A stretch of 64,000 bases of DNA from Undaria pinnatifida (GCA_012845835.1 JABAKD010000008.1:9930209-9994208), one strand, 5' to 3'; counted from the first letter of the stretch, positions 1 to 12,394 are shown. Translations and numbers: made by a program. The notes: generated by a model not told the origin, from the letters alone.

Positions 1-159
1 TCACGATTTATCGCCTCGGTGGTGGTTGTCGATTGCTCTCAAAGCTACGACAGATTGCCTCGGGGACGTTGGCCCAGTGAGATCATACCGTGCAAGCTCG
101 ATGGGATCCTCCACTTCAAATCGAACTCCTCCCCCGAGGCCGTGTATTTACCTGGGTTT

Positions 160-600
160 TACCCGTACCCGGAACTTCTGGAAGTTCTGTAGGACATTCA
201 TACCCGTGCCCGGAACATCTGTAAGTTCTGTACGCCAGTGCCACAAATACCCGGGGTACGGGTACAGGATTTTCATACCTGCTCGGAACTTCTGTAAGTT
301 CTGTACGCCCGTGCCACAATACCCCGAACTTGTGGAAGTTCTGTAAGACTTTCATACCCGTACCCGGAACTTGTGGAAGATCTGTAAGAGTTTCATACCC
401 GTACCCGGAACTTCTGAGTCTGTACGACCCGTTCCACAATACCCGGGGTACGGGTAGAGCATGTTTTGTACCCGCCCGAAACTTCTGCGAGTCCTGTACG
501 CCCGTGCCACAATACCCGGAAACTCTGTGAGTTATGTAACACTTCCATACCCGTACCCGAAACTACTGGAAGTTCTGTAAGACTCTCATACCCTTACCCG
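160..600. repeat. Degenerate 41-bp minisatellite (array 1)
   Basis: The core CATACCCGTACCCGGAACTT recurs about every 41 bp, with an interspersed longer variant containing a CGCCCGTGCCACAATACC segment. Units are imperfect. The same core makes up the array at 5,075-5,400. Short reading frames here are by-products of the repeat. Confidence 0.8.
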
Positions 601-984
601 GAATAGTCACACCCTACAGAACATAACCTTGAAATATTGAACCTTCTGGGAAAGTCCCCATGCCTAAGTCGTTTCTAGGCATGCTGGGCCGTGGTACGGA
701 AATTTGGACATCGTATGCGTAAATAGTAATAATGTGTAAATATCCTCACAATGTGCACCTTACACGCTTCTTTTTTGCCCTCTCGTAGTAGGCGGGCATC
801 AGGGGTTCTTCTAGCGTACATAAACAATAGCCATCATATTTTGTCCCCCTCAAAAACGGGTTATATATTTTTCGTGCACATTTTGATTATTACTCTGTTT
901 GGGACCCGCGTATAGCGACCGAAAAACGACGATTGCTATCTACCAGTACAATAGCGTGAGCGCGCAAGCAGCAGTGCGAGTAAG

Positions 985-1300
985 ATCATGCTCAGCTTGC
1001 AAGCTTGCGTGTGATAACTTCGATCGCGCTGTTTTACACCCTCGTGAAGGATACAGGTCGGTGACTCCCCTGCTAACGCCGATTTTATCATCGCCAACCA
1101 GCAGTGGCCGATGACGTATTCGTTTTTTTTCGTCGCCAATTTTTCCAGTTTTTTTCCTTCTGAAGTTTCGAAGGGGTTGACATCACCCTGTTGATGTTGG
1201 TGCAAGCTAGTTCTAAGGGGAGTCGCCCACCTGTATCCTTAATGAGGACACACACCCAGTAACACGCGCGATCGGAGTATCACACACAGGTTGAAAATAT
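985..1300. repeat. Foldback (inverted-repeat) element
   Basis: The arm at about 985-1,071 (GATCGCGCTGTTTTACACCC, then GGATACAGGTCGGTGACTCC) is the imperfect reverse complement of about 1,212-1,300 (GGGGAGTCGCCCACCTGTAT, then ACACGCGCGATCGGAGTATC). The spacer is about 140 bp. Single arms of the same family lie at 30,655-30,785 and 51,725-51,850. It is probably a small non-autonomous element; no target duplication was identified. Confidence 0.65.
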
Positions 1301-2699
1301 GAGTTTCGACGGAATAATAATGTTCGATTTCACAGCTGGAGTGTATTTTTTTTTTTTATACCAGGTAATGATAAACTGGTGCGTCAAGTAAAATAAGTAC
1401 GAAGCCAACAACAACAAAAAAACGGGAACGAAACAAAAACATCACCTATGGTCAATTGGTCGCGGACGAACACTTAGCTCAGGGCGGGCATCGCTCAAAC
1501 ACCCAAGCTTCCTCATCCACTTGAGACACTCATGAGAAAACACAGCAGTTGCATTAGAGCACCTTGGGGCAGGGTCTAGCCATCAGAGTCACACCAAGAG
1601 CAAGACTAGCAGGCTGTGTGCGATGTTCCACAGCGCCAGCGCCAGCAATCCGTTATACCCCCGTACATAGCATCTACCTATTTGTGATGCCCCAAGATTG
1701 GCCTGTGCTCTACCTGACTGAATGCATGATGACAGCTGTTTCGAGTCTCGAGTCGGCGTGTGGAATATTGCGCATATATATGGGAAGGGGTCTTATCAAT
1801 TTCACCTGCGTCAAAGACGGTTACAGCAGTATGCAAATCAAATAAAAAAAAACGCCTGCCGTCGGAATACAACCTAAACGAGATTTAGCCAATGTCGAAA
1901 CGGACCCTAAAACAGAATTCGACCCAAAAATGTTTCCTCCTACAGCGAAAAAACCGGGGGGAAAAAAAAAAACACGGCGAAAACAGACCAATTTGTTTTT
2001 GGCCTACGGCGAAAGGGGGGCCGGACTCCGCCAGTCTGACGCGCTGTCGGCTGCGTCTGCCTTGGGAGTTCCTGTCGGGTTGTGCTCGAGGACACGGCGG
2101 AGAGGATTCGCAATATAATAGGTTGAAGAGTGATGTACTGTATAGGTATTCTAGTAGCGGGCTCATTATATGTTGGGGTACGTGCGCGGTGTTTATCCGT
2201 GCCACCCCACGCCGCTCTACCTTCGAGGTAACTCCATGGGAATGCTCCTACTCGTGTGGAGTCAACTACGGTGATGTAGCAATAATACGTTTGTTTCTGG
2301 GGTATTTTGCTCAAGGTACCCCCGTCCAGCCGGTCCAGCCGTATGAGTATCTGCTGTTCCTTTGTTTTGCGGCGCGCGGGTCTTCACAGGGGTGTCGCTC
2401 AAGACTCAAGAGCTCTACCTGCTAGTATTCCTCACGCGGTACTTGGACTTGTTCTTCAGATTTATCTCCCTGTATAACAGGTGAGGAGGCGCTTGCTACT
2501 ACTGTAGTATTGTGATACTGAGTATCTCCTGCTTTATCTGGGGTAGGCGTTGGTTGCTGCTAAGTATCACTCGCCGTTTGATGGTCATATCTCACTCCGC
2601 CCACCCTCGCCCTTTCGTTTGTGTTGGCGATCTCTTGCGTTCAAGAGCACAGAAACGCCGTTATCGGAACATCCGATAGTTCAGTCCGCCCCCTACCTC

Positions 2700-2762
2700 A
2701 ATGTCTGCCTGGTCGGTGAAAACACGATGCTTCTCCCTCCCGGCATTGTAGGGGAGCGGGGG
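2700..2762 (-). repeat. Short relic of the G-run repeat family
   Basis: CCTCCCGGCATTGTAGG preceded by CTGGTCGGTGAAAAC matches, in reverse orientation, the conserved core of the copies at 17,118 and 37,682 (CTACAATGCCGGGACGGAGC, then CACCGACCAGG). It is only about 60 bp and diverged. Confidence 0.35.
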
Positions 2763-3503
2763 TTGTTGTTGAAAATACCCTCTGGCCAATTGGAAAGAAA
2801 ATAGTAAAAAAAAGGGAAGAAAAAGTAGACAAGAAAGAGGAATCAAGAAAAGGAAAGGGACAAAAAAACATAATGCAGATGCTAGAAACTGACTAAAAAC
2901 GGCATTGGGCACACAGAGGGCATCAAGTGCATAAAGGGCACTGGGGGGAAACACAGCAAGGCGAAGAAGTCCGGGCGGCCTTACGCTAGCTACTTACGGC
3001 CATGGGAAGGCACACTGTATTCAAGACAATGATGGCCAGACCAAGACCTCAGCCCGTTAGGCAGAAGAACGCCCCCCCTCCCCACTCCCCCCCCCTTTCC
3101 CGCCGCCGTGTAAATATAGTGTATGTGGTCCTGAGGACTGCGGCCATGCGTGGCACCAGGTATGGTATGATTGCAACCTCCCTCGTTCCGCCACCCCCTC
3201 CCCAAGCTAATGAGTGTCGCATGGGTTGTTATTTACACAAACCGTAAACACTTGGTTCGTTGCTGTGGACACGCATGTGAGAAAAAGGGGCTTCTCAACA
3301 GCTGCGATCACGCCCGCTTGTTCACACTCGCCCACCACCCGTCGCTGTCACCGTTTCGGCTTGATTTTGCAGCGTCATGAAGGTTACGTACGTGACGTTG
3401 ACGGCTCTAACAATCGCCATGATAAAGATGCGCCCTTCGCTGAAGGCGTCGTATGACAACTCCTTGGTGAGAACCCGTCGCTTGCGCCGCCTTTTGCAGT
3501 GGT

Positions 3504-3734
3504 GGTCCCTCTATAGTGCCGGTTGGGTACTGCCGGTTGCCCGCTATGGTGCCTGTGAAATCGATGTGTTCCCTCTGTAGTGCCGGTTGAGTAGTGCCGG
3601 TTACCCGCTATAGTGCCTGTGGAATCGGTTGGCACAAATGAGAATAATCAATAGTGGCAGTATGCGGAGTAGTGCCGGTTGCCGCTGTAGTGCCGATACT
3701 TTCGGCGGGCAAACACCGGCACTATATAGGGACC
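3504..3734. mobile_element. Small inverted-repeat transposon (MITE), copy 1
   Basis: It starts GGTCCCTCTATAGTGCCGG and ends CCGGCACTATATAGGGACC, giving terminal inverted repeats of about 19 bp around 231 bp of non-coding DNA. The interior holds partial duplications of a GTAGTGCCGGTTG motif. A second member is at 51,908-52,070. No clear target-site duplication could be read. Confidence 0.75.
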
Positions 3735-5074
3735 GCCACCGTAGTATTATACTATAGTTCATCCCACTATAAAGTCGTATGCCGAAAAGGTGTACCTATT
3801 GTTGGCATCAGCGTTTTTTCTATGTTTGTTTTTCGAACGTGTGGCACGGAGCTCTTTCGCTTTGATGGGCAGGATTCTTGCTGCTGTTGGTGACGTTAAA
3901 AATCGATGTTATTCGTTTTTCTTCTTGCGTACAGCAGCGCCTCCTGCGGTTACCAATGGACATGAAGAGTATGTGGCAGATAACATAAGACGCATTTTGC
4001 AGAACTGTATATCTCCAGACGCATCCGCCTTGCTAGACGAGAGGGAAACTACATAGACAATGCGCAACGCAATGGATTATGGATGGATGCGCAGCCCTGT
4101 TGTCGTCATCCTTGTACACGGGGCTGCCTGGAGGGTACCCTCCCAAGCCAGTGCCTACTAGCAAAACAAGTGAAAGATTGAACGTAGGAAATATAGACTA
4201 CTAACATATGGAAGGCGTGTTGGTTCGGGGACATCTACGTAAATGATAGAGCAAGTGCGTGTGAGGCTGTGACGGGTACTAGAGAAGCCCACGGCAGAGC
4301 ATAACGCCGGTTGGTATTCTATCCACGCAGAAACTACCGCTGCTGCAGGGAGTACGGCTTAAGAGATTAGCAAGTTTAGGAGGATTTGGAACATTCGAAG
4401 GGAGCTATTGTCTGACGTCTTATGTCGGAAATCCGCTGAGACAGAAAGGGCTCGTGCTCGTCGAGTTAGAGAAGCCGCAGCGGCGGCGGCGGCGGTAGCG
4501 ACTGCGGCGGCGGCTGCCCAAAATGGGAGGCAGCGGCCGGGTGGTGGTGTGGGGAGATGTGTCGGCGAACTGGGGAGTACCCTCGGAAGCCAGTGCGTAC
4601 TATTAATAGTGAAATAACCGCCAATGCATTATTCCATGTACTTACAGACAGAGGAAAGATAAGGGTGGGAGAGTGTGGGTATGTGAGAGAGGGGGCGAGA
4701 GAGAGCTGACACAAGGAGAGATAGAGGGAAACCGGGAAAAACCTCCGTGTCAGCATTTTCTTCCCTGCTGTTTTCCGCGGCTCGGATGTAAACGGCTACG
4801 AAAGGACGAGGGGACTGCTGTACTGCGCGCCAACGGTAACAGGCAACAGTGAGGCTGCGCAGGCGCTTGAATACGTGATTACCGTATACCGTATAACACG
4901 GAAGACAACACACACCCCGACTATTAATACTTGTAAGGCCGACTTTATCGAAAACGGCGGGAGCACAAGCGCCACGCGATGCGTGTATGGAATATTTCAA
5001 GGTTGTCTTCTGTAGGGTACGTACAGAACCATACCCGGGGTATTTACCCCCAAGTGTTACCCTGCAAAGCACTT
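3735..5074. other. Gene-free stretch
   Basis: I see no gene. There is a run of GCG/GCC triplets at about 4,470-4,515 and otherwise unique-looking sequence. The short frame at 3,790-4,056 has no recognised homology. Confidence 0.4.
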
Positions 5075-5400
5075 CTGTGAGTTCTGCAGGACATTCATAC
5101 CCGTACCCGGAACTTCTGTGAGTTCTGTACGACTTTCATACCCGTACCCGGATTTTCTGTAAGTTGTGTACGCCAGCGCCACAAACACCCGGGGCACGGG
5201 TACAGCATGTTTTGTACCCGCCCGGAACTTCTGTGGGTTCTGTACGCCCGTGCCACAATGCCCGAAACTTTCGTGAGTTTTGTAACACTTCCGTACCAGT
5301 ACCCGGAACTTCTGTAAGTTCTGTAGGATCCTCATACCCTCACCCGGAACTTCTGTGACTTCTGTAAGACTATGGCACAATACCCTGGGTACGAGTATAC
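5075..5400. repeat. Degenerate 41-bp minisatellite (array 2)
   Basis: It has the same CATACCCGTACCCGGAACTT core and the same long variant (CCACAAACACCCGGGGCACG) as array 1 at 160-600. The two arrays share one origin and lie about 4.5 kb apart. Confidence 0.8.
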
Positions 5401-5420
5401 CTTTGTTACAATACCCGGGG

Positions 5421-6672
5421 AGCCCGGTATTCATTCAGGTTTAGCCCGAAGAGTGCATTATGCATTATGATGCCATGTATCGTCAATCACACCAACCGAA
5501 CACCGCTTGTTTTGTGTGTAACTGTGTTACCCGGCGTCTCTTGCGCAGGACTCTTTCCGTCACTGGAGGTACGCGGCTCTTCCTTGCTTCGCGATCTTCT
5601 GCCTTGTCGAGGCGTGGGCACACAAGGCAAGGAACTGACTATCGATGGAGTGCAAAGAGCAAGAAAAAGGCGGACGAGTCCGTGGTAGTTCGGTAACACG
5701 TCCGCCCACAAACGCAGCAAATAATATCTCTACGCAAATATTCAGGTTGCACGATCGGACATTATTTCTGGTAAAAATGTTTCCTTCGCCGACTAAAAAG
5801 AGCAAGATATCTCTCCGCCAGCGAGCAGCAGGGAGTAATTTTCTGCGTGTCGATGCCTCCACGTGTGGTATGTTCCGCCGCGTCCAGGAGGAGGCGGAAC
5901 CTCTTCCCGCGCCACACTCTAATCGCCCGGGGCGTTCACCGAGTATTATGCTGCGAGGCGTCGTTGGTGCTACGAAGCGTCGTTGGGTTCAACGCCCCCA
6001 AATAGCTCGGGGCGGGATGCACTGCTTTGGTTGCGTTGTGGTTCTGTCGTGCAACCGTACCGTACCGTACCGGCCCGGGACGGGCCGGGCCGTGCGATGA
6101 GAGCACGTTTCATGCATGGGGGAAGGGGCGCATGTTGATCATTTGGCGTCGTGTGGCGCGTGAATTTGCGCTTCCCTCTGGGTGATAGCTGCCGGGCGCC
6201 TGATTCCCGGTCCGGTTCGTCCGATCTGGTAACATTTCCGCTGTATTCCCGCCTTGGCGACGGTACAACTGTGCAAAGTGCTGTGATATCTCGGCGGTGC
6301 GTCTAAAAGTTGTCAGTCTCGCTTGTGTTATACCTGGTGTGTGTTTTCCACCTCCGAAAAATCGCGGGAAATGCCTGCTGTCTAGTACCGCGTATCAAAG
6401 CTCGCGCGAAAATGGTGTTCGATTCCCGCCGGCATTCGTCGTTTTGCCATAATTTCTCCCTTCATCTCGCATCGATGGTCCATTTTTCGCCCCCCGTCTC
6501 GAAAGGGCTGCGTGGTCAATGGTAGCACGACTAAGGAAGGCAACAAATGAGCGTATGAGCCCCTCCCCCACCCGCAGCTTATTTGGTCGCCCGCCGTACC
6601 CCACCCTCCGTCTTCTCTCAACGGAACTATATCGCTTCCTCCTGCTGACCAACCCGATTTGGATGCGTCCAG
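5421..6672 (+). other. Region upstream of the ERD2-like exons
   Basis: The N-terminal half (about 110 residues) of the receptor-like gene at 6,673 should lie here in one or more exons, but no frame shows the expected first membrane segments. The intron 3' end just before 6,673 is visible: a TGCTGAC branch-like motif, then GTCCAG. Donor-like sites occur near 5,867 (GTATGT) and 6,297 (GTGCGT), but I cannot tie them to coding sequence. Confidence 0.35.
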
Positions 6673-8391
6673 GGTGGCTTTGTGTTTCCGTTTTCATTCA
6701 TGGACGCGGCGTGGTCGTTCTCGCAGCTCCTCGAACCGTTGGCGATCATTCCGCAATTGCTGGTGTTTCGTCGGTGCACGGACGCCGGGCGGCTGGCATG
6801 TGAGTACCGTAACGTCTTGTCATCGTTCGTCGTTGATCGGGGCAATCGAATTCGAGCATTATCGCCGAAAAAACGCTCGAACAGGGAAATGCCGCTTGCC
6901 TGTCTCGACGACATGCCGCCGAACTCAATTCAAATAGAATTTCTCGGCTATAAGGTTCCGCCCTCGTAAACTCTATCTGCTGCAAGCTGTGGGCATTGTC
7001 TGGGATTTCTCTCACCCCGCCCCTCGTCGTCGTCGCCTCCGATCAACCTCCGCTGAAACCTCGATGCACGACCAACGCAGGGGTCTACGTCTGCCTGCTA
7101 GCCGCCTATCGAGGCCTATACGTTCTCAACTGGATACGGAGGTCCCACACGGAGCCCTCGTATAGACACCATCCCCTGGTGTACTGCTCGGCTGTCGCCC
7201 AGGCCGTGTTGTACCTGATATTCGTCGCCGACCGAATCGCAAGGTGTGAGCTTGTGTTCCTTCTCAAGTTGGGTTTGTTACGAAGCAGTGCCACACGCAA
7301 AAAATCGCTCGGCCATGCTTGGTTTTTGAACCGAATCTCCGATGAAGACCCGCCGGCAGACCGTTTGCGCAGAAGTGAAGAGAAAATGGCTCGGGCTACG
7401 ATAGAGGTTGCACTTTTCGTGTGGAATGGTTTCTGAATGGCGAGGCACCTTGGCCCAAAACCGTGGTGAAAAAGCCATTTTTTTTTTCATGATTCTCGTT
7501 TTATACCTAGGCCATAGGAAGTTCATCTGGTATTAATAGCGTTTTACTTCTCTCCAAATCAGTTTTTAGGGGAGGTGTCTTAAGCTCCGAAAGTGAGGAA
7601 CCCCAGAAAAAAAGCGGTGCACCGTTGTCATAGCACGCGTCGTATCTACTATTGGCGTGTCCTGTAGTGGAACGGCCCGTAGAGCTGCCCCCCCCCCCCC
7701 CCTCCTCGGCTACTATCACCTGCCCGCTAAAAGTAGCCTTGCTACGGGACGGTAACGTGCTTGCGGATCGCTCGATGTTTTTGGCGTGATGCGACAGCAC
7801 TGCGAACTGCTGGACCACCAATACCTTTTGGTTTCATGTGCTTGGTGGTAGTGTGATCGCACGCCACAAAACCGCCATGTGCTTGGTGGTAGTGTGATCG
7901 CACGCCACAAAACCGCGCGCCGCGCCCTCTGATTTATACAGGCAACCCTTCCCTTCTCCCCCGGTTTCCGCGTCTACATGAAGTGATCGAAGCTTGTGGC
8001 CGTGGCAGTCATGCCGAATATTAACCTTCGACCCCCGTCCTATCCTTCTTGTCGAAACTTCCACCCCCGTCTTTTTTCCTTAATGTTTGGCAGGGCTCCA
8101 AGGCACTCGCCGCCCGACGTCGATGACATTTTGGGGGCCGAATCGTCGGTACGGGAGCGGCTACTCCCAGATCGCCGCGACCCAGCGGACGGCACCGTAA
8201 GCGACGGGTCGGGAACCAAGCCAATGCGCGCCGACGAGGCACGGAAGCTTAAGGGGGCAGCCGAAACCGAGCAGTTGTTGCAGAAGCCTCAGCCGCACCC
8301 CAGTGCTGCCCCGGGAAACCGCGATAGTACCGCCTCCGACGTTGCCGGCGACGCCAACGTCATCGTGGGGGACGGGGTGTATCTTGTCTGA
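6673..8391 (+). CDS. ERD2/KDEL-receptor-like membrane protein (5' incomplete)
   Basis: Three frame-consistent exons are seen: 6,673-6,799 (donor GTGAGT, phase 1), 7,081-7,243 (after CCAACGCAG; donor GTGTGA, phase 2) and 8,094-8,391 (after TTTGGCAG; ends TGA). Family motifs are LLEPLAIIPQLLVF (usual form LE-VAILPQL) and AYRGLYVLNWIRR followed by TEP. KDEL receptors are multi-span Golgi proteins that return HDEL/KDEL-bearing ER proteins in COPI vesicles. The Glu of LE and the Tyr-Arg and Asn-Trp pairs are kept. The usual LYxDFFYYY segment is replaced by LYLIFVADRI, so the conserved Asp is missing. The last exon adds a soluble acidic tail of about 98 residues, unusual for the family. Alternatively the second exon reads through to TGA at 7,434-7,436, or a small exon was missed. 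Exons for the first membrane segments were not located. The family call is fairly secure; function as a true KDEL receptor is doubtful. Confidence 0.6.
7420..7560 (+). repeat. Interspersed repeat, copy in receptor-gene intron
   Basis: Shares TTTCTGAATG, CATTTTT and ATACCTAGGCCATAGG-type blocks in the same order with 10,595-10,740. It lies inside the last intron of the ERD2-like gene. The family is unnamed and there is no coding capacity. Confidence 0.45.
7835..7916. repeat. 41-bp tandem duplication
   Basis: CATGTGCTTGGTGGTAGTGT and the following 21 bases are repeated exactly once, starting at 7,835 and 7,876. It is intronic. Confidence 0.9.
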
Positions 8392-10594
8392 AACATCCCT
8401 TGATCCTTCACACGTGTTTCGTGGTCGATGAGATTGTTGTCGCCAGACGCCCTTTTGGTCTAAACATTTCCCCGATCGTGCACAAGTGTTTCGTTGCCGA
8501 TTGGCTCGATTGCTTGTCCCGAGAGACGTCCCACACTGCTGCTCCTCGCACAATTCAGAGGGGCACTGCTGTTTTTTTTTTTGAACGGGCGGTGTTGGGG
8601 CTCGGAAAGGAACAGCGGTGACCGGCCTTGCGACGGACGTGATCGCTTTCCGATTATATCCAGTTGAAAACTGCCCCTACGTTTTTGGGGGAAAAATTAC
8701 TTATAAATAGTGAGGGATGCTGTTTTCATATATGAAAACATTAACAGATGGTTGAGAATCCGGAACGCACCGCTGTGGAGCAGGGCAGCCCAGCCTACCA
8801 TGGTTAATGGTTGTCGTCAACGTTGGAAAAATCGTCTCCCGAACGAGGTTCTTGCCCTTGGGTGGGAGGGCGCTTGACACCAACTGCAGCTTTGGACTTC
8901 AACTTCCAGCGCTCTTAGGATGTCGCTCGGCGGGATCGCGCTGCTTTGTGTTGTTGGTAAGGTTTGCTGCGACCAGTCACGCATTCTCCGCGCCTGCCTT
9001 GTTCGTGGAGCAGCATGGCATCAAATTAAGCGTCGATGCACAAAAATACACGGTGCAGAGTAAGCAACGGGTTGCAGTGCTGGTCGTGTTTTAAATGTTC
9101 CCGTTGTTTCCCGAAGTGCGGTGCGTAGGAGTTGCCGTCAATGTTGCGGCAGGCTTTAGCATTCAGGCCAGAATCATATCAGGACCCTCATTACCTTGGG
9201 TAGTCACGCCTGCTAAATCCATTTGAGCTGGAGCGGAGTGCTTCCTAGGCTTGTAACTAGGGAGAGAGAGCGTGCAAGAAACGTCCTCATAACTCCGGCA
9301 TTGCAGTGCTCACGTACCGGGAGTCTTAAGCAGTAAATAATTGCGGCTGACTCACGATAGACACATGCTCCAGGCAGAGAGAGGTGCACTTTTTCTTTTT
9401 CTTTTGTGGGGGTCCTCGTTGTGCGGGTACCGTACCTGACTCAAAAGCTGATTTTGGGCGGGGGGAAGGTAGAGTGCGATCCGATTAACAAAAGCCGTGG
9501 CCTAGACATAGAAGTGAATCATTTTGTGAAGCAAGAATGGCATTCCCGACGATTTTGGGTTCAGATGGTTTAAGGAGAACCACCATTCACGAAAAAAACA
9601 AAATGGCCAAAAAGGGCTGCCTGTATCGTGTGTGTGTGTGTGTGTTCTTCACATTAAACCGTTCTTCTACTCGTCGACATCCAGCACACCCAGTGTCCGT
9701 ACTGATTCTTCACCCTAGAAAGATCAGCTCTGTGGTCACAAGCCACGACACAGAGATAATGCATCGTAATGCATTCGACAACGCAATGTCATGCCCTAGT
9801 ACTGGGTACGACAGGCACAACATACATACGTCAGCAACAGAAATACATTGGAAGAGAGAAATACGAAATAAACAAAAACAAAAACAAAAACAAAATAAGA
9901 AAACAAATAAAAACAAAGATAAAAATAAAACAAAAAATGAAACAAACAAAATGAAGGGGAAATCGAAGAAACAATCGTAGAACGCGTCGATACACCAAGC
10001 GTGAACTATTAATAGCAGGCAACAGGGATTTTACCATTAGTATACGCGGTCGGTAGCACTACTTGACGTCGCAAGGACCAGCGGCAACACTTTGCTGTTG
10101 TTGTTTATTGGTTTTATTCCGCGTTCGAGTGGTGGTACTTAGATGGGGGATCTGGTGAAATACAAGAGTGTGCGCAGAGGGATAGAGACCGTGCACTGTT
10201 TCCCAAGAGTGTTTTTTTTGTTTTGTTTTTTGTCGATATGGTTGTTTCGCACCGACACTCGAGCCGATTGACGGCGAGGTTTTTAAGGCCACAGATAACG
10301 AACAACCGAGAGACTGGGCAAGCCGTTGTTTTGCTGTATGTGTGACGGTATTGATGAATGAGTGAGTTGTTTGTGTTTCTGTTGACGGTTTTGACTGTGA
10401 GGAGGAAGGGCTCCCTTTCTGAGACGTTTCCTTCTCAACCTAATGTTATTTAACAAGGATCTTCCGACAGCTCGATTCCTGCGCAAACGTGTGGACCCTA
10501 CGCGGGAGCGTGCGACTGGTTCGGACAGCAGTCGCCGCGCATCCTTGATCTACATCCTGACGTATGCTATGATGAAATGTAGCGCTGTTTGGCA
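8392..10594. other. Gene-free stretch
   Basis: No recognisable gene. It holds a (GT)n run near 9,632 and an A-rich AAACAA-type stretch at 9,870-9,955. A CGATTTTGGGTTCAGATGG block near 9,547 partly resembles 20,575-20,590. Short open frames at 8,807-9,094 and 9,537-9,980 look non-coding (low complexity, no family). Confidence 0.45.
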
Positions 10595-10740
10595 GAAATG
10601 TTTTCTGAATGACCGGGCTCCTTAGCCCATCTTAAGCGAAACCGTCGGAATGACGCCATTCTTGTTTTTGCAAAATGTGAATATTTTTGTATACCTAGGC
10701 CATGAGTTTGGCCATAGGGTTGCACTGAGGTATTACTAAA
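10595..10740 (+). repeat. Interspersed repeat, second copy
   Basis: Diverged copy of 7,420-7,560: TTTTCTGAATGACCGGGCTC, then GTATACCTAGGCCATGAG. It abuts the SINE-like body that begins at about 10,735. Confidence 0.45.
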
Positions 10741-11065
10741 AAAAAATGGAAAAAAAAAGGACTAACTGCTGAGAGCGCCAAGCAGCGTGGGTAGAGGTAC
10801 AATTCGACACGACGCGTATGAAAATACGTGGAAGTGTGGTGAGCTAAAGCTTTATTTTTCCCCGGCGGAAAAAAAAAAAAGAAGAAAAAATCGACGCGAG
10901 TTGACGAGGGAAGGAAAAGCTGAATTATTCTAGCTATAGAAGTGAAGGCCCGTGCCGCAGTGTGGGGGGCAGGGGAGGGCCCGCTATGTGACCACGGATC
11001 TGAGCTACTACTGGGAGGGAGGGAGGGCGAGAGTAGTGCGAGGACAATGTGGGGGATGGAAAAAA
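10735..11065 (+). mobile_element. SINE-like element body (head missing)
   Basis: It carries the body shared with 48,100-48,350 and 58,640-58,850: GACTAACTGCTGAGAGCGCC, GGTACAATTCGAC, GACGAGGGAAG, GGGCCCGCTATGTGACC, GGATCTGAG, and an A-rich end (GGGATGG plus an A run). It has an extra internal A-rich segment at 10,805-10,890. The tRNA-like head seen in the other copies is absent. Confidence 0.6.
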
Positions 11066-11998
11066 AAAAAAAAATCGGTGCATCGCCACCGTGGCCTGTG
11101 TCTTCTGGCGCCAATGCGCTGCAACAGCTATTATACTGTACTTGTCGCTAATAATTTACTCTTTGGTTTTTTATCCTTTTCGTTGATTTTTCGTCACCAT
11201 TACAAAAAAAACACTCGCGCAGATTTTCGAAGCAAAACGATGGGTTACGCTGCATACACTCGCGAAACATGCCGCCTTTCCTTTTTATTTTCCAGCGTTT
11301 TTTTTTTGTTGTGTGTGTGTTTTCGAGCTGCTCTCACCTGATATACTCTTGTTGAGGAATTAGTGGGATATTAGTCCCGTTTGGCCGCTTGCAGAAGGTT
11401 AACCATTAGCTTACCCAAACTAAGCCTTGTAACACTCCTCCCCCTTGAAACGGCGGGATAGCAGCCGGATATACGAGCGGACCTGTCAATCAAATTATTA
11501 CTCCGGAGTATTATATTGGTCAACCTTTTGCAAGTGGTCAAACGGAATAATTCCCCACCAATTCCGTAACACTCTCATGCTTGACCCTGGCATTTTTTCC
11601 GAGAATTGGCGGGACTTTGACTTCGACGGCGAGGCCACGAGTAGGGGTAGCTGGGACCGAGGCAAGCCGTCTGCGACGAGTCCATGACCCCCCGTGCAGT
11701 TTGAACGCTACAAATTCGCTCAAGTGTTTTCCAAGCCCAGGGTTTGTAGAGTTTTCTTTGACAACCTGATGTTTTTTCCGTTGGGAGTGTTCTTCATACT
11801 TGGTTCTAGAGTGGTTGCATAGGCTTTGGTGGGCCAGGTATATATAGTAGCGTGGTGTGTGCCGAAAGGACGTTTTCCTCGTGTGTTTGCTGTTCGAGCT
11901 GCCCGCGTAAGTTGGTCCCAGTTCGGCCAGGTAGTAGCCCAACTTATTTTTTTTTTTTCATCCTATTTTATAAATAGTTTTCAAGTACGTCAGCCGTG
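11060..11998. other. Gene-free stretch
   Basis: Nothing recognisable. Open frames on both strands (11,445-11,687 and 11,538-11,942) lack any family signature and overlap each other. Confidence 0.35.
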
Positions 11999-12190
11999 AG
12001 TTCGACGAATTTCAGGTCGATACTCATCTTTGCAAGCTGCGTTGTTGGTACTCGTAATATACTATATGGGTGAGTTTTTATTGGGAGGGGTCCTGTTTTT
12101 TGTCCACTATAATAGTAAGTGTTGGTATTTATACTTTAGGTGGGGAATTTTGAGCTAGGTAAAACATCACATCTATTTTATAAATTTATT
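11999..12190 (+). repeat. Direct repeat of about 195 bp, copy a
   Basis: Shares GAGTTCGACGAATTTCA, GGGAGGGGTCCT, AGGTGGGGAATTTTG and CATCTATTTTATAAATT in the same order with 12,490-12,706. Copies are diverged (roughly three quarters alike by eye) and have no coding capacity. Confidence 0.65.
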
Positions 12191-12394
12191 ACCATTTGTT
12201 ACTGTAGTTTCCACTATAGACTACTGCTCTATCATATGTATGGTAGGCGGTTTGTTTTGTTTTTTCTCCCCCCGGGGGCTTTAATATCGGGAAGAGTACG
12301 AATACAGAATTTATTATTAGTTATCTATATGTTGCTCTTAATACAGCATAATTCGAGAACTAAAGTCAGCTACTCCCGCCCCAAAAAGAATAAA

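Larger units (their letters stand above)
601..3503. other. Gene-free stretch with foldback and repeat fragments
   Basis: No exon with recognisable homology is seen. The longest open frame (1,892-2,425, 177 codons) has no family resemblance and is not called. The stretch holds the foldback at 985-1,300, poly-A/T runs, and a short relic of the G-run repeat family near 2,700-2,760. C-rich runs lie at 3,071-3,105. Confidence 0.5.

Noticed and set aside
1892-2425. A 177-codon plus-strand open frame
   Set aside because: No domain or signal, starts in an A-rich run, overlaps other frames on both strands, and no splice context is seen.
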